Shown here: positions 47,989 to 58,699 of the stretch, piece after piece
Layout: every line of letters begins with the position of its first letter
How positions within the stretch are numbered: the first letter of the stretch is position 1
Assembly (NCBI RefSeq): GCF_011064845.1
Contig: NZ_CP049015.1
Span: 4,402,001-4,466,000, forward strand
Source: Citrobacter freundii ATCC 8090 = MTCC 1658 = NBRC 12681
GTDB lineage: Bacteria; Pseudomonadota; Gammaproteobacteria; Enterobacterales; Enterobacteriaceae
Direction of reading: 5' to 3'
Length of the DNA: 64,000 bases
Program-made: the position numbers and the translations under genes
The notes under the pieces: generated by a model
Seen by the model: only the letters and a program-made list of their open reading frames with translations
Told to the model about the DNA's origin: nothing
The model's database searches: none

Positions 47989-49116
47989 TTAACCGGCTAA
48001 ATGTTCCCGCTTCAGATACTCTTCGCTTTGCATCTCCTGCAAACGCGACAAACAGCGCTGAAATTCAAACTTCAGACGCTCGCCCTGATAAATTTCATAG
48101 AGTGGCGATGCCGCGCTGACCACCAGCTTGACGTGGCGTTCGTAGAACTCATCCACCAATGCGATAAAGCGCCGCGCTTCACTCTCCATCAGCGGGGTCA
48201 TGACCGGCACATCAGACAACAGTACCGTGTGAAACAAACGCGACAGCGCAATGTAGTCATGCTGGCTACGCGCATCGACACAGAGCGTGGTAAATGACAC
48301 CGCCAGCGTTTGGTTTTCGACGGCCAGCGTCTGCATCGGACGATGATTGATCTCCAGCGTCGGCGCATGTTCACCTTTGGTTCCCGCTAATGCCAGCCAG
48401 AGTTTATCCATCTGTTGGCGGGTTTCCTCATTCAGTGGCGACAGCCACAAATGCGCCTGCGTTAAGGTGCGCAGACGATAATCGACGCCAGCATCAACAT
48501 TCATGATGTCGCAATGCTGTTTGATAGCATCAATGGCAGGAAGAAAACGCGCGCGTTGTAAACCGTTGCGATACAGCTCGTCTGGCGGAATATTGGAGGT
48601 CGCCACCAGCGTAATGCCACGGGCAAACAGTGCCTTCATCAGGCCGCCGAGTAGCATGGCGTCGGTAATATCAGAAACAAAAAATTCGTCAAAGCACAGC
48701 ACGTCCGTTTCTGCCTTAAAGCGATCGGCGATGATTTCCAGCGGATCGCTCTGCCCCTGTAAGGCAGTAAGCTCTTCATGCACACGCAGCATAAAACGGT
48801 GAAAGTGCAAACGCTGTTTACGTTCGCCCGGCAGACTATGGTAGAACAGATCCATCAGCCAGGTTTTTCCGCGCCCAACTCCGCCCCACATATATAAACC
48901 ACGCACCGGTGTGTTGATCGGCGACTCACGCTTGCCCAGCAATTTGCCAAAACGCGCCATCAGTCCGCTCTCCTGCGGCGCAGGTCGCGCTGGCGTCGTA
49001 AGCGCCTGGAAAATTGTTTCCAGTCGATTCACGGCTTCTTGTTGTACATTGTCGGGCTGATGACTGCCGTCGTTGAGGGCTTGCTGGTAACGCGATGTCG
49101 GGGAAAGGCTTTGCAT
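47989..49116 (-). CDS. zapE: Cell division ATPase ZapE
   Basis: AFG1-family ATPase that associates with the Z ring under stress and anaerobiosis. Length 375 residues. Walker A GGVGRGKT at 78-85, Walker B VLCFDEFFV, followed by sensor-type VATSNIPPDELY. Divergent from zapG. Confidence 0.96.
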   Translation of the reverse strand: MQSLSPTSRYQQALNDGSHQPDNVQQEAVNRLETIFQALTTPARPAPQESGLMARFGKLLGKRESPINTPVRGLYMWGGVGRGKTWLMDLFYHSLPGERKQRLHFHRFMLRVHEELTALQGQSDPLEIIADRFKAETDVLCFDEFFVSDITDAMLLGGLMKALFARGITLVATSNIPPDELYRNGLQRARFLPAIDAIKQHCDIMNVDAGVDYRLRTLTQAHLWLSPLNEETRQQMDKLWLALAGTKGEHAPTLEINHRPMQTLAVENQTLAVSFTTLCVDARSQHDYIALSRLFHTVLLSDVPVMTPLMESEARRFIALVDEFYERHVKLVVSAASPLYEIYQGERLKFEFQRCLSRLQEMQSEEYLKREHLAG

Positions 49117-49308
49117 GATGTTATTGTTATTCCTTGAGAATCGATGTGCCGTCGCTCACGGTTGACGAAAAAAAGGCCGTTCTACATTACGTGATATAAA
49201 CACGGGATTCCACTTCTACGGGATTAGCGGTTATAGTGGCATAATCAGGCGCAGGCATGGAGCCTAAAGCCAACACCCTACGGAAACACAAGACAACGGG
49301 AGATGTTC

Positions 49309-49707
49309 ATGACCTGGGAATATGCGCTAATTGGGTTAGTCGTCGGTATCATTATTGGTGCTGTAGCCATGCGTTTTGGTAATCGGAAATTACGCCAACA
49401 GCAGGCATTGCAGTACGAACTGGAAAAAAATAAAGCTGAGCTGGAAGAGTACCGTGAAGAACTGGTGAGCCACTTTGCCCGCAGCGCTGAATTGCTGGAT
49501 AACATGGCGGACGATTATCGTCAGATTTACCAGCATATGGCGAAAAGCTCCAGCAACCTGCTGCCGGGTATGTCGCCGGAAAACAACCCGTTCCGTAATC
49601 GTCTGGCAGAGTCTGAAGCAGGCAACGATCAGGCGCCGGTTCAGATGCCACGTGACTATTCTGAAGGGGCATCTGGCCTGCTGCGTAGTGGCGCAAAGCG
49701 CGACTAA
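49309..49707 (+). CDS. zapG: Cell division/envelope protein ZapG (YhcB)
   Basis: DUF1043 inner-membrane protein linked to divisome and cell-envelope synthesis. The second ATG at 49309 was chosen because GGGAG lies 6 bases upstream and gives 132 residues as in E. coli; the ATG at 49303 is too close to the ribosome site. One N-terminal membrane helix (about 4-22), then a coiled coil rich in Q, E and K (about 25-80). Confidence 0.95.
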   Translation: MTWEYALIGLVVGIIIGAVAMRFGNRKLRQQQALQYELEKNKAELEEYREELVSHFARSAELLDNMADDYRQIYQHMAKSSSNLLPGMSPENNPFRNRLAESEAGNDQAPVQMPRDYSEGASGLLRSGAKRD

Positions 49708-49875
49708 CCGCACATCGTTAAGAAATTTATTGGGCGCAGCAATTGCGCCCTCCGCTTCTCTTCCCGTCCCAGCTATTATTTAGTCGTTAGCCTCATTGTG
49801 ACCAAACCGAAAATTCAATAACATCAAACTGTTTTGAATCATCTTCCGTTTACTCAAGGTACGAGAGCAGGATCC

Positions 49876-51243
49876 ATGAAAAAACAAACCCAGCTGTTGA
49901 GTGCATTAGCGTTAAGTGTCGGGTTAACTCTCTCGGCGCCATTCCCGGCCGTCGCGTCGATTCCCGGCCAGGTTCCCGGTCAGGCTGCGCTCCCCAGCCT
50001 CGCCCCGATGCTGGAGAAAGTGTTGCCAGCCGTGGTGAGTGTAAGGGTCGAAGGCACCGCCACTCAGGGGCAGAAAGTCCCGGAAGAGTTCAAAAAGTTT
50101 TTTGGTGATGAACTTCCCGATCAACCTTCCCAACCTTTTGAAGGACTGGGTTCAGGTGTCATTATTGATGCCGCCAAAGGCTACGTCCTGACCAATAATC
50201 ACGTTATTAATCAGGCGCAAAAAATCAGCGTTCAGCTTAATGATGGTCGTGAATTCGACGCAAAGCTTATTGGCAGCGACGATCAGAGCGATATCGCACT
50301 GCTACAAATTCAACACCCCAGCAACCTGACGCAAATTGCCATTGCTGACTCTGATAAACTCCGCGTGGGTGATTTCGCGGTGGCTGTGGGTAACCCGTTC
50401 GGTTTGGGTCAAACAGCCACCTCCGGGATTGTATCGGCTTTGGGTCGCAGTGGGTTGAACCTGGAAGGTCTGGAAAACTTTATTCAGACTGACGCCTCTA
50501 TCAACCGCGGTAACTCCGGCGGCGCATTGCTTAACCTCAACGGTGAGCTGATCGGTATTAACACCGCGATTCTGGCCCCCGGTGGCGGCAGCATCGGTAT
50601 TGGTTTTGCAATCCCGAGCAACATGGCGCGCACGCTGGCACAGCAGCTGATGCAGTTTGGTGAAATCAAACGCGGTCTGTTGGGCATCAAAGGCACCGAG
50701 ATGACTTCCGATATCGCCAAAGCGTTCAAACTGGACGTACAGCGTGGCGCGTTTGTCAGTGAGGTTCTGCCTAACTCCGGCTCCGCAAAAGCGGGGGTGA
50801 AATCAGGTGACGTCATTACCAGTCTCAACGGTAAACCGCTTAACAGCTTCGCCGAACTTCGTTCACGTATTGCGACAACCGAACCAGGGACCAAAGTCAA
50901 ACTGGGCCTGCTACGTAACGGTAAACCGCTGGAGGTTGAAGTCACCCTCGATACCAGCACATCATCGTCCGCCAGCGCAGAGATGATTGCGCCTGCGTTG
51001 CAAGGGGCCACGCTCAGCGACGGTCAGTTAAAAGACGGTACCAAAGGCATCAGAATTGATAACGTTGAAAAAAGCAGCCCTGCCGCACAGGCCGGACTGC
51101 ATAAAGATGACGTTATTATTGGCGTTAACCGCGATCGCGTAAACTCGATCGCTGAAATGCGTAAAGTGCTGGAAGCGAAACCGTCGATCATTGCCCTGCA
51201 GGTGGTGCGCGGTAACGAGAGTATTTACCTGCTCCTGCGTTAA
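49876..51243 (+). CDS. degQ: Periplasmic serine endoprotease DegQ
   Basis: HtrA-family protease and chaperone, 455 residues from MKKQTQLLSALAL. Signal peptide cleaved near residue 27 (AVA|SIPG). Catalytic triad His109, Asp139 and Ser214 (GNSGG) is intact, followed by two PDZ domains (about 260-350 and 365-455). Neighbour of degS as in E. coli. Confidence 0.98.
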   Translation: MKKQTQLLSALALSVGLTLSAPFPAVASIPGQVPGQAALPSLAPMLEKVLPAVVSVRVEGTATQGQKVPEEFKKFFGDELPDQPSQPFEGLGSGVIIDAAKGYVLTNNHVINQAQKISVQLNDGREFDAKLIGSDDQSDIALLQIQHPSNLTQIAIADSDKLRVGDFAVAVGNPFGLGQTATSGIVSALGRSGLNLEGLENFIQTDASINRGNSGGALLNLNGELIGINTAILAPGGGSIGIGFAIPSNMARTLAQQLMQFGEIKRGLLGIKGTEMTSDIAKAFKLDVQRGAFVSEVLPNSGSAKAGVKSGDVITSLNGKPLNSFAELRSRIATTEPGTKVKLGLLRNGKPLEVEVTLDTSTSSSASAEMIAPALQGATLSDGQLKDGTKGIRIDNVEKSSPAAQAGLHKDDVIIGVNRDRVNSIAEMRKVLEAKPSIIALQVVRGNESIYLLLR

Positions 51244-51251
51244 CGCATGCA

Positions 51252-51283
51252 ACCGGACATCAGCCCCTCGTGTGATGTCCGGT
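51252..51283. repeat. Perfect inverted repeat between degQ and degS
   Basis: ACCGGACATCA/TGATGTCCGGT, 11 bp with a 10-base loop, without a T-run. May be a REP-like unit or a weak attenuator ahead of degS. Confidence 0.5.
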
Positions 51284-51332
51284 AAACTCGTGATATGCTG
51301 CAGCCGTTCCCTTTATTAATGACGCCGCCATC

Positions 51333-52400
51333 ATGTTTGTGAAGCTTTTACGTTCGGTCGCGATTGGTTTAATCGTCGGCGCTATTCTGCTGGCCGCGAT
51401 GCCCTCGCTGCGCAAAATTAATACGCTTACCGCACCGCAGTTCGACAGTGCAGATGAAACGCCCGCCAGCTATAACCCGGCGGTTCGCCGTGCAGCACCT
51501 GCCGTCGTTAACGTTTATAACCGCAGTATGAACAGCACAGCGCATAACCAGCTTGAGATCCGCACGCTCGGCTCAGGCGTTATCATGGATCAGCGCGGCT
51601 ACATCATTACCAATAAGCACGTCATTAACGATGCCGACCAAATCATCGTCGCATTGCAGGACGGTCGCGTATTTGAAGCGCTGCTTGTGGGGTCTGATAC
51701 GTTAACCGACCTTGCGGTGCTGAAAATCAACGCCACTGGTGGACTGCCGACAATTCCAATTAATAACAAACGCGTACCGCACATCGGCGATGTGGTTCTC
51801 GCCATCGGGAACCCGTACAACCTCGGGCAAACCATCACTCAGGGGATTATCAGTGCCACCGGTCGTATTGGCCTGAACCCGACGGGGCGGCAAAACTTCC
51901 TGCAAACCGATGCCTCCATCAACCACGGTAACTCCGGCGGCGCGCTGGTCAACTCGCTGGGCGAGTTGATGGGTATTAACACCCTGTCATTTGATAAGAG
52001 CAACGATGGCGAAACCCCGGAAGGGATCGGCTTTGCTATTCCTTTTCAACTGGCAACCAAAATCATGGATAAGCTGATTCGTGACGGGCGCGTGATTCGC
52101 GGCTATATCGGCATCAGCGGCCGAGAAATTGCGCCACTGCACGCCCAGGGCGGCGGGATGGATCAAATTCAGGGGATTGTGGTTAACGAAGTAGCCCCGG
52201 ACGGTCCGGCAGCGCAGGCAGGTATTCAGGTTAACGATCTGATTATCTCGGTCAATAACAAACCGGCGGTATCTGCACTGGAAACGATGGACCAGGTGGC
52301 AGAGATTCGACCAGGTTCAGTTATCTCCGTGGTCGTGATGCGCGATGACAAGCAGTTGACGCTGCAGGTCACGATTCAGGAATATCCGGCGACCAACTAA
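51333..52400 (+). CDS. degS: Inner-membrane-anchored serine protease DegS
   Basis: Site-1 protease that senses misfolded outer-membrane proteins and cleaves RseA to release sigma-E. Length 355 residues: membrane anchor (about 8-25), catalytic triad His96, Asp126 and Ser201, and a single PDZ domain (about 255-350). Confidence 0.98.
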   Translation: MFVKLLRSVAIGLIVGAILLAAMPSLRKINTLTAPQFDSADETPASYNPAVRRAAPAVVNVYNRSMNSTAHNQLEIRTLGSGVIMDQRGYIITNKHVINDADQIIVALQDGRVFEALLVGSDTLTDLAVLKINATGGLPTIPINNKRVPHIGDVVLAIGNPYNLGQTITQGIISATGRIGLNPTGRQNFLQTDASINHGNSGGALVNSLGELMGINTLSFDKSNDGETPEGIGFAIPFQLATKIMDKLIRDGRVIRGYIGISGREIAPLHAQGGGMDQIQGIVVNEVAPDGPAAQAGIQVNDLIISVNNKPAVSALETMDQVAEIRPGSVISVVVMRDDKQLTLQVTIQEYPATN

Positions 52401-52408
52401 TACGGATA

Positions 52409-52440
52409 TAAAAAAACCGGAGCAAGTGCTCCGGTTTTTT
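52409..52440. terminator. Bidirectional terminator degS/mdh
   Basis: AAAAAACCGGAGCA/TGCTCCGGTTTTTT between convergent genes; T-runs on both strands. Confidence 0.93.
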
Positions 52441-52456
52441 ACTTTTGGGCAGTTCG

Positions 52457-53515
<1,059 letters not shown>

Positions 53516-53642
53516 TTATGCATTTAACTTACGTAAAATAAAACCTAAGTTACGTAATTCAAAACCACCCGCACAGTAGAGCAACTTTCCAACAGGTGCT
53601 GACAATATACCCTACCCACCTCTCAAAACAACATCAATTTGA

Positions 53643-53657
53643 TAACATTTAATTTAC
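53643..53657. promoter_or_regulatory. ArcA box in the mdh-argR gap
   Basis: TAACATTTAATTTAC matches 14 of 15 positions of the ArcA-P consensus (reverse of GTTAATTAAATGTTA). mdh is known to be repressed by ArcA anaerobically; the site lies about 250 bases upstream of the mdh ATG. The rest of the 436-base gap shows no gene. Confidence 0.6.
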
Positions 53658-53764
53658 TTTTAACCTTATTTGCGAGCCGTGACACAGGCATGTTTCTTGA
53701 TAACGAAATTTGATAAAATTCCGCTCTTTCATAACATTATTTCAGCCTTGAACAAGGCAGACTG

Positions 53765-53803
53765 TTTGCATAAAAATTCATCTGTATGCACAATAATGTT
53801 GTT
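53765..53803. promoter_or_regulatory. Tandem ARG boxes in front of argR
   Basis: TTTGCATAAAAATTCATC (53765-53782) matches the ARG box TGAATWWWWATTCA with one core mismatch. A weaker second box (53786-53803) follows after 3 bases, the spacing used by the ArgR hexamer. This agrees with known argR autoregulation. Confidence 0.8.
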
Positions 53804-53825
53804 TCTACCGCCATATTACGGGTGA

Positions 53826-54299
<474 letters not shown>

Positions 54300-54307
54300 T
54301 ACCGCCT

Positions 54308-54329
54308 CCCCGTCGCCTCGCGGCGGGGG
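54308..54329 (+). terminator. Hairpin after argR
   Basis: Nine-pair GC-rich stem CCCCGTCGC/GCGGCGGGG with a CTC loop, 9 bases after the argR stop. No T-run follows directly. Confidence 0.55.
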
Positions 54330-54676
54330 AAAACACTCTCTTTCTACCCCCTTCCGTCTATTTTTAACTGCTATGCATTTAACAAATGGTGCGTTTAACC
54401 GTCAAAAACCATTCACATAGTGAATATGAAGGCTTAAAAACGCACATTTTGCAAAAAAACCATATCCAATTGATTTTATTTAATTTATTTCTTTTAAAAT
54501 GTTCGAAACGCTCTTTTTAATTCCATTTGGTTATAAAAAATATTTTTCTTAACACTTAATACCCACAGAAACAATTAGCGTGGTATTAATTTATCAGGTT
54601 ATTAGTGTATACTTGATTTTGTGATGAGGGTCACGAAACGCAGACCCCTATAAAAGAATTCGACGAGGTAAATATC
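54330..54676 (+). promoter_or_regulatory. AT-rich region upstream of yhcN with a CRP-like site
   Basis: No gene is seen in this strongly AT-rich stretch. TGTGA-N6-TCACG at 54620-54635 matches CRP well. A -10-like TATAAA lies at 54649-54654 and the yhcN ribosome site (GAGG) at 54664-54667. Long A/T tracts could bind H-NS. Confidence 0.45.
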
Positions 54677-54943
54677 ATGAAAATCAAAACTACTATTGCA
54701 ACCTTAAGCCTTCTTTCTGTTCTCTCCTTCGGTGCAAGCGCCGCGGTTACTCAGGTGAACTCACAAGAAGCACAGAATCTGCAATCTATGGGTAGCATCT
54801 CCGTATCTCAGATCGGTAGTTCACCAATGGACATGCGTCAGGCCATCGCCGCTAAGGCTGAAAAAGCAGGCGCCAGCAGCTATCGCGTCACCGAACTCCG
54901 TGAAGGTGCTCACTGGCACGCTACTGCAGAACTGTACAAATAA
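54677..54943 (+). CDS. yhcN: Periplasmic stress protein YhcN (YhcN/BhsA family)
   Basis: DUF1471 protein of 88 residues. Signal peptide cleaved near residue 22 (FGASA|AVTQ), then the conserved DUF1471 fold ending GAHWHATAELYK. E. coli YhcN is implicated in responses to acid and peroxide. The middle part, VSQIGSSPMDMRQAIAAKA, differs from K-12 at several places. Monocistronic with its own terminator. Confidence 0.93.
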   Translation: MKIKTTIATLSLLSVLSFGASAAVTQVNSQEAQNLQSMGSISVSQIGSSPMDMRQAIAAKAEKAGASSYRVTELREGAHWHATAELYK

Positions 54944-54970
54944 ACCCTCGTCGTCTAAGTCCGACGACTT

Positions 54971-54995
54971 GCCCCCGCCTGCCGGGGGCTTTTTT
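54971..54995 (+). terminator. Terminator after yhcN
   Basis: Stem GCCCCCG/CGGGGGC-type hairpin followed by six Ts, 27 bases after the yhcN stop and just before the end of convergent yhcO. Confidence 0.9.
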
Positions 54996-55000
54996 ATGTC

Positions 55001-55279
55001 TTACATTGAGTGACGAACGTTAAAACGCAACTGCCCTTCCAGCTCTTCTTCCGCTTCATCGAACAGTAAAATCAGCGCGCCGTATCGCCTGCGCAGCTTG
55101 TCCGGTAAATGGACAAATTCAATCTCCAGCGGCAACGGTAAAACTTCCCCGATAACCACCTCCCACAGAGAATCTAAATCAACCACCTTCTCCCTGGCGA
55201 GACCGAACGTGCGCGTAAACTCACGATAGAAATCACCCTGGTCTTCTATCTCGTCAAAATCAAATGTATAGATATTCAT
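55001..55279 (-). CDS. yhcO: Barstar-family protein YhcO
   Basis: Small acidic protein of 92 residues related to barstar, the barnase inhibitor. The aromatic/acidic barstar features [21 protein letters not shown] and [15 protein letters not shown] are visible. No ribonuclease gene adjoins it, so its partner is unknown. Two residues longer at the C-terminus (HSM) than K-12. Confidence 0.9.
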   Translation of the reverse strand: MNIYTFDFDEIEDQGDFYREFTRTFGLAREKVVDLDSLWEVVIGEVLPLPLEIEFVHLPDKLRRRYGALILLFDEAEEELEGQLRFNVRHSM

Positions 55280-55365
55280 CTATAGCCACCATCCCGACGC
55301 CAGCCACTCTACAGACCGCCAATATGTAGGGGTCTCTCGCATTTTCAGGTAAGTATAGCCATAAA

Positions 55366-55392
55366 AAAACCGACGCTTTTAGCGTCGGTTTT
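55366..55392 (-). terminator. Terminator after aaeB
   Basis: AAAACCGACGCT/AGCGTCGGTTTT with seven Ts on the minus-strand side. Confidence 0.92.
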
Positions 55393-55398
55393 CAACTC

Positions 55399-57366
55399 TT
55401 AATTACTGACCAGCGCATGCTGGTATTTGTGCAACATCCCACTGAGTCGTTTTACCGGCTCGGTCACCTGTGGTGGTGCTTGCCAGATGATTAATTTCTC
55501 CTGATAGATCTCAAGCTCTTCCAGCAACTGGCTAAAATAGCGTCGACGCTTGTCGTCATTTCCTGCGGAAATCACGCGATCGGCAGTGCGGCGAAGCTGG
55601 CGGTGGAATGCGGAGAGATCTTCGTTTACCGGCACCGGCGCATCGCGCAGGCGCTGGTGTGCGATGATCATTGTCAGCGCCAGGCGAAACTTCGCCAGGT
55701 CGCCCGGAAATTTGTTCATCAGCAAAAACAGCTGCTGATAAAGCGCCGGGAGGTGGTTTTCTTTACGACGTACCACGTTGGTGGTCATCGCTGAAACCGC
55801 CGCCGAGACAAACTGGTTGAGCAACACACGACCCGTTCTGTCACGAGAGTTATCACGCACCAGCAGAATGACGATAAACGCCAACATGCAGCCAACAATC
55901 TGCCCCAGTGCACTGTCAAGGAACTGGCTAAAGTGGAAGGTCATCGGGTTATCCAGCACGATGATATTAATGGTGCTGGCCAGCGCCCCCATCGAACCCA
56001 GCCGTCGTTTCTGTACTTCAATCCCCAGAAAGAATCCCAGCACTGCCAGGCTCAGGCACAGCAACAACATGCTTTGCTGCGTATTAGGGATAATCACCAA
56101 GAAATAGAGTGCCCCGAGCGGTAACGCCGCCAACGTACCGTAGATAAAGTCTATCGCCACCATGCGCGGGTTGGGCAAACGCATTGCCAGCGAGGTGACG
56201 ACCGCAATCATCACCATTGCGCCGCTGCCGGATGTCCAGCCGGTCCACAGCCAGAATAAGGTTCCCAGCACACAAGAAAGCGTGGTGCGCCAAAAGTTAA
56301 CCATCGCATGGTGACGCTCGGCAGATTCCACTTTCACCACCGGTTCACCTTGCAGGATCTCTTCTTCGATTGCGCTAATTTTGGTGTTGCTGACAACTCC
56401 ACGTTTAAGTAACAGATAGCGCGTTGCCGCCCCGGCCCAGGTGTAAATTGTGACAGGTGTGTCACGTTCACCGGTCCATGCAATCACCCGACGCATCCGC
56501 TTCAGCTGTTTATGGACATCCTGTACCGTTTCAACCGGCGTATCGAACAACTCGCGGAAGGTATCGGTGATCAGTTCTGGTCGGGTATTCTGAATAAGAT
56601 AGGTTTCGCAGGATTGTGTGATAAGCGTAAGCGACAGCGTATTCAATGCCTTGAGTCTGCGGTTAGCCCGCACCCAGCGCGAGGACTCCATATTCAGGTT
56701 ACTACGCATCCCTTCCAGCGCCGCCGTACGCCGGACTAAATCTCCCCAGGCTTTGTCTACTTCTTCACTGTCGCCATGCTTAATGCACAGCTGCATAAGC
56801 TGATATTGCGCCACCAGCAGGCTATCCAGTTCGACATCAATCTCCTGTTTCACCGAACGGGGCGAAAAGAGCAGGTCGGCAACAATGGCACAGACAATAC
56901 CCATCACAATTTCACTACAGCGTTCGAGCGCAAATTGCGGCGTCAGCAGCGGTTCAGCCTGGATAGTAATGACGATGATCAGCGCCGTATAGCCTGAAAG
57001 CCCCCAGGCATAAGAGTTTTCGATCTTCACTAACGACGAGATCCAGGTACAAAAACCGGCCCAGATACAACACACCAGGATCATCAATAGCGGGGCGCGG
57101 ATCATGCTGATGATAATGATCAGGGCGGCAATACAGCCGATAAATGTCCCGACAATACGCAACATGCCTCGATAGCGGATAGCACCTGAATAAGGTTCTC
57201 CGCCAGCGGCAAAGGCTGGACCTGCCGCCACAATGGCCGCGGTCAGCACCGCCCAGCGCGGGGTCTCAAGCTGGAAGTGAAAGCCAACGAACAGCGCCAG
57301 TACAATCGCGCAGGCCAGTTTTACCGCAAAGCGGATATGCTGGTTGGCAATGGAGAAAATACTCAT
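55399..57366 (-). CDS. aaeB: p-Hydroxybenzoic acid efflux pump subunit AaeB
   Basis: FUSC-family aromatic carboxylic acid exporter working with AaeA. Length 655 residues. Two blocks of about five to six membrane segments (12-180 and 365-510) are separated and followed by cytoplasmic domains. Six-base gap from aaeA; operon aaeXAB. Confidence 0.96.
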   Translation of the reverse strand: MSIFSIANQHIRFAVKLACAIVLALFVGFHFQLETPRWAVLTAAIVAAGPAFAAGGEPYSGAIRYRGMLRIVGTFIGCIAALIIIISMIRAPLLMILVCCIWAGFCTWISSLVKIENSYAWGLSGYTALIIVITIQAEPLLTPQFALERCSEIVMGIVCAIVADLLFSPRSVKQEIDVELDSLLVAQYQLMQLCIKHGDSEEVDKAWGDLVRRTAALEGMRSNLNMESSRWVRANRRLKALNTLSLTLITQSCETYLIQNTRPELITDTFRELFDTPVETVQDVHKQLKRMRRVIAWTGERDTPVTIYTWAGAATRYLLLKRGVVSNTKISAIEEEILQGEPVVKVESAERHHAMVNFWRTTLSCVLGTLFWLWTGWTSGSGAMVMIAVVTSLAMRLPNPRMVAIDFIYGTLAALPLGALYFLVIIPNTQQSMLLLCLSLAVLGFFLGIEVQKRRLGSMGALASTINIIVLDNPMTFHFSQFLDSALGQIVGCMLAFIVILLVRDNSRDRTGRVLLNQFVSAAVSAMTTNVVRRKENHLPALYQQLFLLMNKFPGDLAKFRLALTMIIAHQRLRDAPVPVNEDLSAFHRQLRRTADRVISAGNDDKRRRYFSQLLEELEIYQEKLIIWQAPPQVTEPVKRLSGMLHKYQHALVSN

Positions 57367-57371
57367 CGCGA

Positions 57372-58304
57372 TTAACCAAACTCGCGCAGGCGGTGCGCCA
57401 TTTTACGGAAGAAAGATTCCTGACTGGCATCGCGATCCTGCTTGCCGGTAATGACGACGGTCGCAGTCGTCCCGGCAGGCCACAAGGTTCCCTGCTGCTC
57501 ATCAAGACGAATTCGCACCGGCACACGCTGCGCCAGACGCACCCATTCAAGATTGGAATCAATGGTCGCCATACCCTTGGCGTCCCGCGTGCTGCTGGCA
57601 TTCGTTACGCCAGCCGCCACACTATCAACCGTGCCCTTCAGCACATTATTACTGCCAAGCGGGGTGATTTCAGCGCGATACCCAGGGCGGACGCCTTCCA
57701 GTTTGGTTTCTTCCATATACGCCAGCACATAGAAAGAATGCTGTTTGACCAACGCCACCGCCGTGGAACCGCGCGTGATAAATTCGCCGCTATAGACGTT
57801 CAGGTTAGTCACCCAGCCGTCTGCTGGCGCGCGAATAACGGTACGTTCCAGATCTAATTTCGCCAGGTCGCGGGTCGCTTGTGCCTTCGCAAGCTGGTGT
57901 AATACGGTTTGCAGGACGTTGTTTGATTGGTCAATCTCTTCACGAGACATAGCCTGCACGCCCAGTCGGTTACGACGACCGGCCTCCTGGCGTTTTTCCT
58001 GCGCCAGTACCTGATAATAGGCCACGTCAGCTTCGGCCTGCTCGAGGGCTTTCTTATAGCGTGGCTGGTCGATAGTGAACAGGATCTGATCCTTTTTCAC
58101 CAGTTGGTTATCATGGATGTTAACGTTGGTAATAAGGCCCGCAACATCCGGCGCAATCGCGACGACATCGGCGCTGAAACGCGCATCACGCGTCCACGGC
58201 GACTCGGTGTAGAACACCCATGCGCGAAAAATAGCGATGAAGGCCAGAATGACCAGTATCACGGTAATGGCCGTGCGGGAGAGTTTTCTTGTTAGTGTTT
58301 TCAC
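57372..58304 (-). CDS. aaeA: p-Hydroxybenzoic acid efflux pump subunit AaeA
   Basis: Membrane fusion (HlyD-type) partner of AaeB. Length 310 residues: N-terminal anchor (about 12-32), a lipoyl-like half [25 protein letters not shown], a coiled-coil hairpin (about 85-140) and the matching half [20 protein letters not shown]. Seven bases downstream of aaeX. Confidence 0.97.
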   Translation of the reverse strand: MKTLTRKLSRTAITVILVILAFIAIFRAWVFYTESPWTRDARFSADVVAIAPDVAGLITNVNIHDNQLVKKDQILFTIDQPRYKKALEQAEADVAYYQVLAQEKRQEAGRRNRLGVQAMSREEIDQSNNVLQTVLHQLAKAQATRDLAKLDLERTVIRAPADGWVTNLNVYSGEFITRGSTAVALVKQHSFYVLAYMEETKLEGVRPGYRAEITPLGSNNVLKGTVDSVAAGVTNASSTRDAKGMATIDSNLEWVRLAQRVPVRIRLDEQQGTLWPAGTTATVVITGKQDRDASQESFFRKMAHRLREFG

Positions 58305-58311
58305 TTCAACC

Positions 58312-58515
58312 TCAAACGAACAGGCGCGTTATTAAATAGAACAGACAGCAATACAGCGCGGTGTTAAACAGAGCCGGATGCCAGACAAAATCATAGATGC
58401 CAGTCGGAACAAGCACCCGACGCACCAGCCAGAAAATCGCCAGTGACAAAAGTAATTCGAAAAAAATCGGTGGGAAGGACAGACCAAACACCACGATAAC
58501 GGGAAACAGACTCAT
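58312..58515 (-). CDS. aaeX: Small membrane protein AaeX
   Basis: DUF1656 protein of 67 residues with two hydrophobic helices (about 5-27 and 45-65); first gene of the aromatic acid efflux operon. Its function is not established. Confidence 0.93.
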   Translation of the reverse strand: MSLFPVIVVFGLSFPPIFFELLLSLAIFWLVRRVLVPTGIYDFVWHPALFNTALYCCLFYLITRLFV

Positions 58516-58665
58516 GTTGACCTTGGTAACGTAAGAGAGTGCAGATGATAGATTTTCTAGCGTATGTCACCGCAGAGAAGGGCAAGGATGAGCCAGGCGA
58601 GAGCGACATAGCCGTTATTTGAATAATAATATATTAACGTAACTGTTATGCTGTTATCTATATTA

Positions 58666-58681
58666 TGTGATCTAAATCACT
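58666..58681. promoter_or_regulatory. CRP/FNR-type palindrome in the aaeX-aaeR gap
   Basis: TGTGATCTAAATCACT fits TGTGA-N6-TCAC(A) with one end mismatch, and also contains TGAT-N4-ATCA, the FNR core. It ends 18 bases before the aaeR ATG and 150 bases from aaeX, so it could repress aaeR or act on the divergent operon. Confidence 0.55.
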
Positions 58682-58699
58682 TTTAAGCCAGAGTGAACA

